From: a virus
Direction: 5' to 3' (one strand)
DNA length: 41,872 nucleotides
IMG/VR virus record: IMGVR_UViG_3300038306_000028
Span: 1-41,872 of that record
Of the stretch, positions 12,450 to 20,160 are shown piece after piece. Both the position numbers and the translations under genes were made by a program. The stretch's first letter is position 1. Each line of letters starts with the position of its first letter. The notes beneath the pieces are model-generated. The model saw nothing but the letters and a program-made list of their open reading frames with translations, was not told the origin of the DNA and ran no database searches.

Positions 12450-12598
12450 AATCTGCTGACAACAAAGAGGCACGCTGGAAGGAAGCGTATCCGCGAACCT
12501 TGAAACCTAGCATTAGCGTTGCAAGATTCGTCTCTGTATGGCTCGTTATGATCTGGATCTGCTACGCGATCTGGGCTTTTGCACTGTCTTTTACTTAG
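12446..12598 (+). CDS. 50-residue single-span membrane protein
   Basis: A 50-residue frame whose ATG overlaps the previous stop (ATGA). The first 26 residues are polar and basic (KSADNKEARWKEAYPRTLKP). The rest, FVSVWLVMIWICYAIWAFAL and four more residues, is one hydrophobic span with several Trp and Tyr at its edges. The protein probably sits in the inner membrane with the basic part in the cytoplasm. Small early membrane proteins in phages can be superinfection-exclusion factors or lysis regulators, but no specific role can be assigned. It is below common size cut-offs. Confidence 0.55.
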   Translation: MKSADNKEARWKEAYPRTLKPSISVARFVSVWLVMIWICYAIWAFALSFT

Positions 12599-12617
12599 CC
12601 TAGGAGGGCTTAAACTT

Positions 12618-13262
12618 ATGAGGAACCGATACGGTAATCATGACATCCATAGGATGTCGGGGCGCATTGCTACGTGCCTCGCCTTAGCGAAGAGAGATAC
12701 GAGTGGAGCATGGCAACGTGACTGCTACTGGTATGGACATGCGTTTAGATTCGCTGATTCCGTTGCCGAATCACTGAATATCCAGGCGTTTACGGCGGTC
12801 GGCTTTATCGCTGCACTGTCTCCCCGCAACAGCTGGGAAGGTCAGAAGAAGCATACGAAGGTGCAGCTACAGGCTGCGCTACAGGGTCTCCCGATCCCTC
12901 ACGAGGGCACAGGGGACATGAAGAGGAAGGCTTCTGCTATTGCGGCAGGGGCTGACCCTCTCGACATCCTCCGAGGTCCGAAGACGAGGGCGTTCTACAT
13001 CGCTATTATGCTGGGATGTGCGGACAATAGCCATTGGGCTAACCTGATGTCTCGGGATGAGGACGTAGTAGTAGATGTCCATGCCTGGGCAGTAGCTACA
13101 GGCAAGCTGAACACGGCTCCTAACGTGACCGGGTATCGTGCAGCATCCCGTGCCTACCATGCCGTAGCTGATGCAGCAGGCATGAACGTCCACGCAGTGC
13201 AGGCCGTGACATGGGCACACTGGCGACGGACTAAGACGTTGGAGGAACCGAGCGATGGTTAA
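12618..13262 (+). CDS. Conserved phage protein, DUF7178-like (214 aa)
   Basis: A 214-residue protein starting at ATG 12618, with AGGAGG at 12602-12607. The pattern VGFIAALSPRNSWEGQKKH, then KRKASAIAAGADPLDILRG, then PKTRAFYIAIMLG, DVHAWAVATG and WAHWRR fits a helical family spread among phages that I associate with DUF7178. The order of helices, a Gly-rich hairpin-like turn and a late Asp is reminiscent of helix-hairpin-helix DNA glycosylases. I regard that only as a hint, because no key lysine can be fixed. It lies next to a DnaA-like gene, which suggests a DNA-related role. Confidence 0.6.
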   Translation: MRNRYGNHDIHRMSGRIATCLALAKRDTSGAWQRDCYWYGHAFRFADSVAESLNIQAFTAVGFIAALSPRNSWEGQKKHTKVQLQAALQGLPIPHEGTGDMKRKASAIAAGADPLDILRGPKTRAFYIAIMLGCADNSHWANLMSRDEDVVVDVHAWAVATGKLNTAPNVTGYRAASRAYHAVADAAGMNVHAVQAVTWAHWRRTKTLEEPSDG

Positions 13263-13635
13263 TCCAGGTGACCCCTTCTACTTCGAAGTAAATGAGAAGC
13301 CGCTCAGGATGAGTAGGCGGATCAAGATCACTCCTGACATGATCATAGCTGCCGTCTGCCTGGAATATGGCAGGGTTAAGGATGATCTGCTTGCCGAGGA
13401 CAGGAGAAGGCACTTCAGCGAGCCGCGCAAAGTAGCTGCCTACTTAGTGCGTCTCAATTCTCACTTGACGTTACAGGAAGTAGCGCGTCTGTTCCTTCGT
13501 AACGACCACACTACAGCGATCTCATGGATCAAGTGGGCGAGGAAGCAGAGAGAAAGTGCGTGGTTTCAACGTGTAATTGAGATGGTTCACGCTAGACTCA
13601 AGCAACTTGATGATGAGCTAGTATTGGCATGGTGA
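13255..13635 (+). CDS. DnaA domain IV-like DNA-binding protein (126 aa)
   Basis: A 126-residue protein beginning at ATG 13255, GGAGG upstream, overlapping the preceding gene by 8 bases. Residues about 50-95 resemble the C-terminal DNA-binding domain of bacterial DnaA: SEPRKVAAYLVRLNSHLTLQ, then EVARLFLRNDHTTAIS. DHTT (84-87) corresponds to the conserved DHTTV signature that contacts the DnaA box. The AAA+ ATPase domain is absent, so it can bind but not unwind by itself. Free-standing DnaA-C proteins in phages could occupy host or phage origin boxes to divert or block host replication, or serve the phage origin. I found no clear TTATCCACA box in the window. Confidence 0.78.
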   Translation: MVNPGDPFYFEVNEKPLRMSRRIKITPDMIIAAVCLEYGRVKDDLLAEDRRRHFSEPRKVAAYLVRLNSHLTLQEVARLFLRNDHTTAISWIKWARKQRESAWFQRVIEMVHARLKQLDDELVLAW

Positions 13636-13769
13636 ACCGGTGCGATCTATGCCGCGTAGTCACAGCCATTATCAAGACTGATGATCTTTACGGTGATCTA
13701 TGTTTAGATTGCTATTCAATAGTCGAGGAAGAGGTTCCTCCAGGAGAGAGAGAGAGAAGTTATGAGTAA
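13629..13769 (+). CDS. Mini zinc-ribbon protein (46 aa)
   Basis: A 46-residue frame overlapping the 3' end of the DnaA-like gene. It has two CX2C knuckles, CDLC (5-8) and CLDC (25-28), 16 residues apart, as in small rubredoxin-like zinc ribbons. A Glu-rich tail encoded partly by a GAGAGA run follows. The start may be ATG 13629 or the in-frame GTG 13632. No strong Shine-Dalgarno precedes either. It overlaps the next ATG by 8 bases. Small zinc ribbons in early phage regions often bind nucleic acids or RNA polymerase, but no target can be named. Confidence 0.55.
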   Translation: MVNRCDLCRVVTAIIKTDDLYGDLCLDCYSIVEEEVPPGERERSYE

Positions 13770-14040
13770 CGAAGTTATCAAGGGTCTTCCAGACATCAAG
13801 CCGCGCAACTCAACGAACGGCCAGTATGCGCTCGGTAAGGCGGCAGCACTGAAGGTCAGCAAGGCAGGGCCAGGGCATCACAGCGTGACGTCCTTTGATT
13901 CCGGCTCGGACGCTGAAGTGTCAAGCTTCACGGCGGGCGCACGCGCCACTGCCGATGGCGTAGTGGCTGGTCTCGTAGTATCTCGGCGCAAGATGCCGCT
14001 GGGATCCATCAACGTATACGTGATCCATAATCCATCGTAG
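13762..14040 (+). CDS. Early protein, unknown (92 aa)
   Basis: A 92-residue basic protein with ATG 13762 after a CAGGAGAGAGAGAGAGAAG leader. The first half is Gly/Asn/Ser-rich and probably flexible (KPRNSTNGQYALGKAAALKV). The second half is compact, with GVVAGLVVSRRKM and SINVYVIHNPS, possibly two beta strands. No family recognised. It is the last gene before a 121-base leader with unusual repeats. Confidence 0.62.
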   Translation: MSNEVIKGLPDIKPRNSTNGQYALGKAAALKVSKAGPGHHSVTSFDSGSDAEVSSFTAGARATADGVVAGLVVSRRKMPLGSINVYVIHNPS

Positions 14041-14051
14041 TAAGCGATGAA

Positions 14052-14078
14052 TAGGAGACGGGCCGCGCATGTCTCCTA
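14052..14078 (+). promoter_or_regulatory. Hairpin in the leader of the DUF932-like gene
   Basis: TAGGAGAC and GTCTCCTA form a perfect 8-bp stem with an 11-base loop. No T-run follows, so it is not a standard terminator. It stands directly before the duplicated 30-base element and may be an RNA-processing or regulatory stem. Confidence 0.45.
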
Positions 14079-14079
14079 A

Positions 14080-14109
14080 TGCACTACAGGGCACCGTCCC
14101 TTGGTAACA
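14080..14109 (+). repeat. 30-base direct repeat, leader copy
   Basis: Begins TGCACTACAGGGCACCGTCC and ends TTGGTAACA. It matches 14361-14390 inside the following gene at 29 of 30 positions. The only difference is T here versus G there. Confidence 0.85.
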
Positions 14110-14110
14110 G

Positions 14111-14147
14111 TTAGATACGCGGATTTACTTAGTTCCTTAGATACACG
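14111..14147 (+). repeat. Two 11-base TTAGATACRCG repeats
   Basis: TTAGATACGCG at 14111-14121 and TTAGATACACG at 14137-14147, 26 bases apart, just before the DUF932-like gene. They could be tandem binding or promoter elements. Nothing further supports either. Confidence 0.35.
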
Positions 14148-14161
14148 AGAGGTTTTAGAAG

Positions 14162-15031
14162 ATGACTGCTACACTTATCCCAGAAGCTCCCACCCCGTAT
14201 GACCCAGGTAACTGGGGTCAGATCGTTGACGCTAAGACGATCGAGAAGACGCCGGTCCCTACCCAGGGTCCAGAGACATGGCGACCACTGCCACACAAGT
14301 GGGCGATTGACACGCTAGAAGAAGAGTTCCGTATGGCTGGCTTCGAGCACAGCGAAGGGCTGCACTACAGGGCACCGTCCCGTGGTAACAAGAAGATCAA
14401 GGATCTCCCTGAGTATGGGCGGTTCCTTAGCATGTATGGCTTGAAGCACCATGGTCTGCCTGCGATCCCTGGACAGCGATGGGAAGCAGGGCTGATGAAC
14501 AGCTATGACATGACGACGAGCCTACAGGGATTCCTAGGCGAGCGTCTCGACGTATGCTCCAACGGTATGATCATGGGTGCGACCGATCAGTTCCGGCGCA
14601 AGCATACGAAAGGCATCGACGTAGACAGAGAGGGTCACTTCGAGTTGATCCGTAAGCTGATTCACAACGTCGTTGCTAGCTTGATTCCGAAGGCAGAGGC
14701 TAGAGTCTGGCGATGTGAGATGTTCAAGGACACTGAGTGCAGCAACCAGCAGGCACGGGACATCATCGTTGAGTCTGCTAAGAAGGAAGTGATCGGTGCT
14801 GCCGCAGTGATGCGAGTGCTCAAGCACTGGGAAGAGCCAGAGCACCCAGAGTTTAAGGACAGGAACCTATGGTCTCTCTTTAATGCCTTTACGAGCAACG
14901 ACCGAGGTCGTAACATCATGACTCAGTCCGACAGGTTCAGCAAGCTGGACGCAATCATTGATGATCGGTTCAACATCGATACTGGATCGAACAAGCTGAC
15001 GCTAGACACGGTCACCGGAGGGGACTTCTAA
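14162..15031 (+). CDS. DUF932-like protein (289 aa)
   Basis: A 289-residue protein with ATG 14162 after a GAGAGG leader. It resembles the DUF932 family of phage and plasmid proteins: NSYDMTTSLQGFLGERLDVC, then SNGMIMGATDQFRRKHTKG, then a helical second half and LWSLFNAFTSNDRGRN near the end. The family's molecular role is unsettled. It is often a highly expressed phage early or middle gene. Residues about 67-76 (LHYRAPSRGN) are encoded by the copy of the 30-base element duplicated in the leader. A terminator-like stem follows the stop, separating it from the RNA polymerase gene. Confidence 0.65.
   Translation: MTATLIPEAPTPYDPGNWGQIVDAKTIEKTPVPTQGPETWRPLPHKWAIDTLEEEFRMAGFEHSEGLHYRAPSRGNKKIKDLPEYGRFLSMYGLKHHGLPAIPGQRWEAGLMNSYDMTTSLQGFLGERLDVCSNGMIMGATDQFRRKHTKGIDVDREGHFELIRKLIHNVVASLIPKAEARVWRCEMFKDTECSNQQARDIIVESAKKEVIGAAAVMRVLKHWEEPEHPEFKDRNLWSLFNAFTSNDRGRNIMTQSDRFSKLDAIIDDRFNIDTGSNKLTLDTVTGGDF
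14361..14390 (+). repeat. 30-base direct repeat, coding copy
   Basis: Matches the leader copy at 14080-14109 in 29 of 30 positions, same orientation, 281 bases downstream, inside the DUF932-like gene. Confidence 0.85.
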
Positions 15032-15040
15032 TCGCACACC

Positions 15041-15122
15041 GCTGCCTCCCTGAGCGACACGCCTAGTCAGCGTGCTTCTCCCCCTCCCTATGACTCGCTC
15101 GGGAGGCAGCATTTTCCTTTTC
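15041..15122 (+). terminator. Intrinsic terminator-like structure before the RNA polymerase gene
   Basis: GCTGCCTCCC (15041-15050) pairs perfectly with GGGAGGCAGC (15101-15110). TGAGCGA and TCGCTC extend the stem with one bulge. The large loop holds a CACGC-GCGTG mini-stem, and ATTTTCCTTTTCT follows. It would reduce host-polymerase readthrough into the phage polymerase gene. The 3' arm contains GGGAGG, the only Shine-Dalgarno-like run before the polymerase ATG. Confidence 0.65.
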
Positions 15123-15133
15123 TCAACTACACT

Positions 15134-17527
15134 ATGAGTGACAGACAGGACCGCTTAGATGCGGAGATGGTCAATCTCGGAAAGCAGCGATATAATCACA
15201 AGAAGAAGAGAGCAAAAGAAACATCCTTAGAATCCACGACTACTGTAGGTCAGCACTTACTCACTGAGTCTCTTACTCTAATGGCGGAAGCCTTAGATGA
15301 CTGGAAGAAGACGGCAGCCGCAGCCCCTGGTAAGCGACACAAGGCGTATGAGCATCTTAATAAGCTGCCTAGCGTAGTCGTAGCAGCCCTCGTCACTAAG
15401 TCTGTCTTAGATTGCATCAGTATAGAGAGAAAGATCGTCAGCACTGCGGTCACTATAGGAAGGCTGCTTGAGGATGAGCTTCGCTTCCGTGAAGTTAAGA
15501 CGGATCACCCTGCCCTATGGCAGCAGATCCATAGAGTCCTAGACAGATTCAAATCTCAGAAGACTAAGTCTAAGTTCATCAACAAGACGTTGAAGTTCCA
15601 TGACCTCGTCCTCCCTAGCTGGGACAGAAAGCTAGCAGCGTCCGTAGGTCTTACGTGTATCGAAGTGCTGCGACAGTCTACTGGGATCATCGAGACGATC
15701 ACGAGGCGAGACGCACAAGGTAAGACGTATACGAGCATCAAGCCTACGGATGCACTGCTCGACTGGATGTCTAAAGCTCACGAGTTTAACGAAGCACTGT
15801 CTCCTGTCTGGCTACCTACCGTGGAAACACCTATGGACTGGGATAATCCTTACATCGGAGGCTATAGCTCCGCGTCTTTCCGCCGCCGCCCCCTCGTCAA
15901 GACTGAAGACAAGGAATACTTAGAAGAATTAGCTAATGCAGACATGCCTCTCGTCTATAGAGCTTTGAATACTATTCAGAAGACTGGCTATAGAGTAGAC
16001 GGGCCATTAGTAGACGTATTGAAGCACTGTTGGGACAAGGGTCTACCCATAGGTGGGCTACCTCCGATGGAGGATGAGCCGCTGCCTCCTAAGCCTGAGA
16101 ATATCAAGTATGATGAAGAGATACGCAGGGCTTGGAGGAAGTCTGCTGCCCGCACTCACTTCGAGAACGAGAGGCTGAAGTCTAAGCGCATCCAAGTGAT
16201 GAAGGTCACGCACTTGGCTGACAAGTTTGAGCATGACGAGATATGGTTCCCGGCATCTCTAGACTTCCGAGGTCGTGAGTATCCGATCCCTTACTTCCTC
16301 CAGCCGCAGGGTCCAGAGTGGGCTAAGAGTCTCTTAAACTTCTCAAAGACGGAGCAGATAACGGATGAGGCTACTAAATGGCTGTATATCCATGCCGCTT
16401 CTAGGTGGGGTCTGGATAAGGAATCATATGCGGATCGTCTGAAGTGGGCTGAAGGCAACCTACAGATGATCCAACGTGTAGGCAGTGACCCGACTTCCGA
16501 CATGGTATGGGCTGACGCTTCTGAGCCTTGGTCGTTCGCTAGGGCGTGCATGGAGATCAGCCGTCTCCATAACGAGGGAAGTAAGTTCAGGACTAGCCTA
16601 CCTGTGTCTATGGATGCTACGAACCAGGGGCTACAGATCTACGGCATGGTTCTGAGGGACACAGTGGCTGCTGAAGCGACGAACGTCACTCCGAGTGCTG
16701 TGCCACAGGATGTCTACAGACAGGTCGCTGACGCCGTAAGGAAGAAGCTCTACGAGGACGACAATCCGTATGGCAACAAGTGGCTAGAGTTCGGCATCGA
16801 CAGGAAGACGACGAAGAGGCAGACGATGACGCTCTGTTACGGTTCGACGTTCTTCTCCTGTCGGACATACACAGCGGACTGGTTCTACGAGATGATAAAG
16901 GCAGGCAAGGCTAGCCCGTTCGGAGATGAGACGTATAAGCCGTGCAACTACTTAGCTGAGCAGATATGGGCAGCAATAGGAGAAGTAGTTCAGTCTGCTC
17001 AGGTAGGCATGGACTGGCTCAGGCAGTGTGCTTCTCTCTTCGTTAAGCACGATGTCACTCCACGATGGGTCACGCCTCTCGGCTTCCCTGTCAAAATGTA
17101 TTACGAGAATACGAGCAAGTATTCCATCAAGACGTTAGTCGGCGGGAAGCTACGGCAGCACCGACTACGCATACCTAACGGCGCAGTCAACAAGCGCAAG
17201 ACCGTCAACGCAATCTGTCCTAACTGGATCCACAGCCTCGATGGGCTTGGGGGTCTACTAGGGCATACCGTAAATCTTGCCCAGCATTACGGGGTCGATT
17301 CAATCATGCCTACTCATGACTGTATCAGTGTCCTCGCAACGCAGGCAGATGTGATGCACCAGAGTGTGAGGGAGGCTACCGTTGAGATATTCTCAAAGGA
17401 TCAGCTACAAATCTTAGCTTCACAGCTTGAATCCCAACTGCCTTCTGGTGTATCTTTACCGAGCTTGCCTAACATGGGTAAGCTGCATATCCCAGACGTA
17501 TTAGCGTCTAAGTATTACTTCAACTAG
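15134..17527 (+). CDS. Single-subunit phage RNA polymerase (T7 gp1-like)
   Basis: A 797-residue DNA-directed RNA polymerase. It has SLDFRGREYPIPYFLQPQG (counterpart of the T7 DWRGR region) and motif A, PVSMDATNQGLQIYG, with a catalytic Asp at about 494. Motif B is DRKTTKRQTMTLCYGS, with the conserved Lys and Tyr. CPNWIHSLDG and motif C, MPTHDCISV, follow, with the second catalytic Asp at about 728. T7 has HDS where this has HDC. Length is slightly less than T7 (883). It would transcribe middle and late genes from phage promoters, which I could not define by eye. The ATG at 15134 has no proper Shine-Dalgarno, but the N-terminal sequence from residue 8 onward matches the family, so the start is plausible. 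Confidence 0.96.
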   Translation: MSDRQDRLDAEMVNLGKQRYNHKKKRAKETSLESTTTVGQHLLTESLTLMAEALDDWKKTAAAAPGKRHKAYEHLNKLPSVVVAALVTKSVLDCISIERKIVSTAVTIGRLLEDELRFREVKTDHPALWQQIHRVLDRFKSQKTKSKFINKTLKFHDLVLPSWDRKLAASVGLTCIEVLRQSTGIIETITRRDAQGKTYTSIKPTDALLDWMSKAHEFNEALSPVWLPTVETPMDWDNPYIGGYSSASFRRRPLVKTEDKEYLEELANADMPLVYRALNTIQKTGYRVDGPLVDVLKHCWDKGLPIGGLPPMEDEPLPPKPENIKYDEEIRRAWRKSAARTHFENERLKSKRIQVMKVTHLADKFEHDEIWFPASLDFRGREYPIPYFLQPQGPEWAKSLLNFSKTEQITDEATKWLYIHAASRWGLDKESYADRLKWAEGNLQMIQRVGSDPTSDMVWADASEPWSFARACMEISRLHNEGSKFRTSLPVSMDATNQGLQIYGMVLRDTVAAEATNVTPSAVPQDVYRQVADAVRKKLYEDDNPYGNKWLEFGIDRKTTKRQTMTLCYGSTFFSCRTYTADWFYEMIKAGKASPFGDETYKPCNYLAEQIWAAIGEVVQSAQVGMDWLRQCASLFVKHDVTPRWVTPLGFPVKMYYENTSKYSIKTLVGGKLRQHRLRIPNGAVNKRKTVNAICPNWIHSLDGLGGLLGHTVNLAQHYGVDSIMPTHDCISVLATQADVMHQSVREATVEIFSKDQLQILASQLESQLPSGVSLPSLPNMGKLHIPDVLASKYYFN

Positions 17528-17536
17528 AGGACTCAG

Positions 17537-18145
17537 ATGAAGAAGCGTAATGTTCGTTTTACGACCGAAGTCGGTATCGCTAAGTGGCCGCACCTTAACA
17601 AGCCGGATACCAAGTTCGACAAGGATGGGGCTTACAAAGTATCCCTGATCCTGGACAAGGATTCCGTCAAAGGAATCATGAGCAGCGTCAAGGAAGTGCT
17701 CAAGGACTTCGTTGATGGAGGAGGTAGTCAGTCCGGTAAGATGGCTCCTCTCCCTATTCGGGACGATAAGGATGACGCAGGGAATCCTAACGGAAACTTT
17801 GAAGTTAAGTTCAAGCTGCGTGCTATCGGTGGTCGCCAGGGGGATACGTGGGAGCAGCGACCCGCTCTCTTTGATTCTTCTGGCAAGCCGATGACAGAAC
17901 TGATTGGCGGCGGGTCCAAAGTCAAGGTAGGCTGCGAGATCGTTCCCTACAGCACGGGGGCCACAGGCACAGGGATCACTCTGCGACTGAAGGCTGTGCA
18001 AGTGATCGAGCTAGTCACTGTCTCTAGTGGCGACAGCTTTGAAAGCTGGTCATTCAGCGAAGAGGAAGGCTTTACGACCGATGGTAAGCAGGCCGAAGAG
18101 AAGGACATCCCGGTCCCCCCAGGAGAAGGCGACTTCGACTGGTAG
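17537..18145 (+). CDS. Single-stranded DNA-binding protein (gp2.5-like, DUF2815 type)
   Basis: A 202-residue protein with ATG 17537 and AGAGGA close upstream. The core has VRFTTEVGIAKWPHLNKPDT, KVSLILDKD, and GSKVKVGCEIVPY, an OB-fold pattern shared with DUF2815 phage proteins. The C-terminus is acidic and ends GDFDW, like the acidic aromatic tail of T7 gp2.5 that contacts polymerase and helicase. It coats single-stranded DNA at the fork and promotes annealing. It lies between the RNA polymerase and the replication enzymes, the same place as gp2.5. Confidence 0.85.
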   Translation: MKKRNVRFTTEVGIAKWPHLNKPDTKFDKDGAYKVSLILDKDSVKGIMSSVKEVLKDFVDGGGSQSGKMAPLPIRDDKDDAGNPNGNFEVKFKLRAIGGRQGDTWEQRPALFDSSGKPMTELIGGGSKVKVGCEIVPYSTGATGTGITLRLKAVQVIELVTVSSGDSFESWSFSEEEGFTTDGKQAEEKDIPVPPGEGDFDW

Positions 18146-18182
18146 ACTGATCTCGATCCAGCGTCACGGTGGCGTCTGGAAG

Positions 18183-18596
18183 ATGTTCATCCCTATAGAT
18201 CCAGTCCCGGCCTCTAGACCTAGGTTCACGAGGTCGGGACACGTTTTCTACGGGAAGAACTACACAGAGTTTCGGAAGCAGGCAGCAGTGCTGTTCCAGG
18301 CAACAGTGCTTCCGCCTGAGTTTCCGTTAAGACAGCCGATGGCTGTCACTACAGCTTTCATAGTAAGGAAGCCTAAGACTTCTAAGCTGCTAGCCCCCAG
18401 AGGGGACGTAGATAACTACTTCAAGACGTTAGATGTCCTGAACGAAGTTGTCTGGAAGGATGACGTTCAACTGCTATGGGCGTCCATGTCTAAGAGTTTT
18501 GGCGAAACGCCTGGAATCGAATTGGAGGTAACTGAAATTGGAGGACTCGAAGTTCTTAAATCACGAACCCTGTCCGAAATGCGGCAGCAAGGATAA
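18183..18596 (+). CDS. RusA-type Holliday junction resolvase
   Basis: A 137-residue protein. ATG 18183 is the first start after the ssDNA-binding gene and gives the normal RusA length. A start at 18027 would overlap that gene by 119 bases and adds a non-conserved leader. The sequence begins FIPIDPVPASRPRFTRSG. The catalytic part is RGDVDNYFKTLDVLNEVVWK followed by DDVQL, with the RusA acidic set (Asp-Val-Asp-Asn and Asp-Asp). The enzyme cuts branched recombination or replication intermediates and takes the place of the T7 gp3 endonuclease. Its 3' end overlaps the primase-helicase by 59 bases. Confidence 0.85.
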   Translation: MFIPIDPVPASRPRFTRSGHVFYGKNYTEFRKQAAVLFQATVLPPEFPLRQPMAVTTAFIVRKPKTSKLLAPRGDVDNYFKTLDVLNEVVWKDDVQLLWASMSKSFGETPGIELEVTEIGGLEVLKSRTLSEMRQQG

Positions 18597-20160
18597 CCTT
18601 GCTCGGTATGAAGACGGGCATGGTTACTGCTTTGGCTGTGACTATTACGAGCACCCCGAGGGGGGTTCTGCTGCACCGAAAACAGAAGAGAGGAGGAAGA
18701 TGACTGGACTAATAGAGTTTGAGGTCGCTACGTTAGCGAAGCGAGGTATCGATGAGGATACGTGCAAGAAGTGGAGATACGGAGTAGGTGAATACTCAGG
18801 CAGACCTGTCCAGGTCGCTAACTACTGCGACCCCCAGGGCGGCATCGTGGCTCAGAAGCTACGGTTCCAGGACAAGACGTTCCGATGGGTAGGAGACACG
18901 ACGAAGGTCGGACTCTATGGCTCTCATCTGTGGCGGGATGGCGGGAAGATGGTGACGATCACTGAGGGTGAGCTAGATGCTCTCTCGTTATCTCAGTGCT
19001 TCAACTTAAAGTGGCCTGTAGTCAGCATTCCTAACGGCGCGAAGTCTGCTTCTAAAGTAGTCGCACAGAATATCGAATGGCTTGAGTCCTTCGAGTCCGT
19101 CATCCTATGCTTCGACCAGGATGCTCAGGGCAGGGCTGCTGCGATCGAGGCTGCTCAGCAACTCAGCCCCGGCAAAGTCAAGATCGTCACTAGCCTGCCA
19201 GGGAAGGACGCGAACGAATGCTTAGTGAAGGGACATGTCCGTGAATTAATAGACGCAGTCTACGGAGCTAAAGCTTACAGGCCCGATGGCGTCATCCCAG
19301 GAGAAGAAGTCTGGGAGATGATCATCAAGAAGGATGTCCGTAAGTCGATCCCGTATCCCTGGGATGGGCTGAACAAGAAGCTGTTCGGTATGCGGGGCGG
19401 TGAGCTAGTCACGTTGACTGCCGGGACAGGCATCGGCAAGAGCAGCGTCACTAGAGAACTAGCCCATTACTTGATCAAGCAGGGCGAGAAGGTCGGCTAC
19501 ATCGCGCTAGAAGAGAGCATCCGTAAGACGTCAGAGCAGATCATGGGCCTAGAGATGAACTGTCCTCCGCATAGCTGGGAGACGAGAGGGATCGAAGAGG
19601 CTACTAAGAGGACTGCGTTTGACGCTACGGTGGGCAGTGGGCAGCTAGTGCTCTATGATCACTGGGGGTCCATCGATCCAGCTAATCTGCTGAACCGTAT
19701 CCGATACATGGCGAGGGCAATGGAGTGCAAGTATATCATTCTTGACCACCTCTCCATCGTTGTCTCAGCGATATCTGAAGGAGATGAGCGACGTATGATT
19801 GACAACACGATGACGAAGCTACGGTCCCTCTGCGAAGAGACGGGCATCAACCTGCACGTAGTGTCCCACTTGAAGCGTCCCGAAGGCCGGGCACATGAGG
19901 AAGGTGGGCAGACGAGCCTCGCGCAACTCCGAGGTAGTGCTGCTATCGGTCAACTCTCTGATGCCGTCGTCGGTTGCGAGAGGAACCAGCAGGACGCAGC
20001 CACTGCTGACCGGATGATCCTACGCATATTGAAGAACAGATACAGCGGGCACACAGGTATCGCTACGACTGTTGAGTATGATGGGGATACAGGGCGGCTA
20101 TCTGAATGGATTGCGCCTGAAGTAGTAGACGTTCCTAGTAGACGAGCGGGGCCAAGCTGA
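18538..20160 (+). CDS. Primase-helicase (T7 gp4-like)
   Basis: A 540-residue bifunctional protein. The N-terminal zinc finger is CPKC (12-15) and CFGC (31-34). TOPRIM primase motifs are ITEGELDALS and LCFDQDAQGRAA. The helicase half has Walker A, TAGTGIGKSS (about 295-304), Walker B, YIILDHLSIVVSA, and LRGSAAIGQLSDAV. It unwinds DNA as a hexamer and makes primers for the lagging strand. The start is TTG 18538, supported by GGAGG at 18524-18528. The sequence MEDSKFLNHEPCPKC aligns with the T7 gp4 start, and no ATG is available before the first zinc Cys. The stop overlaps the DNA polymerase ATG by one base. Confidence 0.95.
   Translation: MEDSKFLNHEPCPKCGSKDNLARYEDGHGYCFGCDYYEHPEGGSAAPKTEERRKMTGLIEFEVATLAKRGIDEDTCKKWRYGVGEYSGRPVQVANYCDPQGGIVAQKLRFQDKTFRWVGDTTKVGLYGSHLWRDGGKMVTITEGELDALSLSQCFNLKWPVVSIPNGAKSASKVVAQNIEWLESFESVILCFDQDAQGRAAAIEAAQQLSPGKVKIVTSLPGKDANECLVKGHVRELIDAVYGAKAYRPDGVIPGEEVWEMIIKKDVRKSIPYPWDGLNKKLFGMRGGELVTLTAGTGIGKSSVTRELAHYLIKQGEKVGYIALEESIRKTSEQIMGLEMNCPPHSWETRGIEEATKRTAFDATVGSGQLVLYDHWGSIDPANLLNRIRYMARAMECKYIILDHLSIVVSAISEGDERRMIDNTMTKLRSLCEETGINLHVVSHLKRPEGRAHEEGGQTSLAQLRGSAAIGQLSDAVVGCERNQQDAATADRMILRILKNRYSGHTGIATTVEYDGDTGRLSEWIAPEVVDVPSRRAGPS

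Noticed and set aside
18027-18182. Longer start for the RusA-type resolvase
   Set aside because: The extra 52 residues are the third frame of the ssDNA-binding gene, and the family core begins at FIPIDPVP right after ATG 18183.
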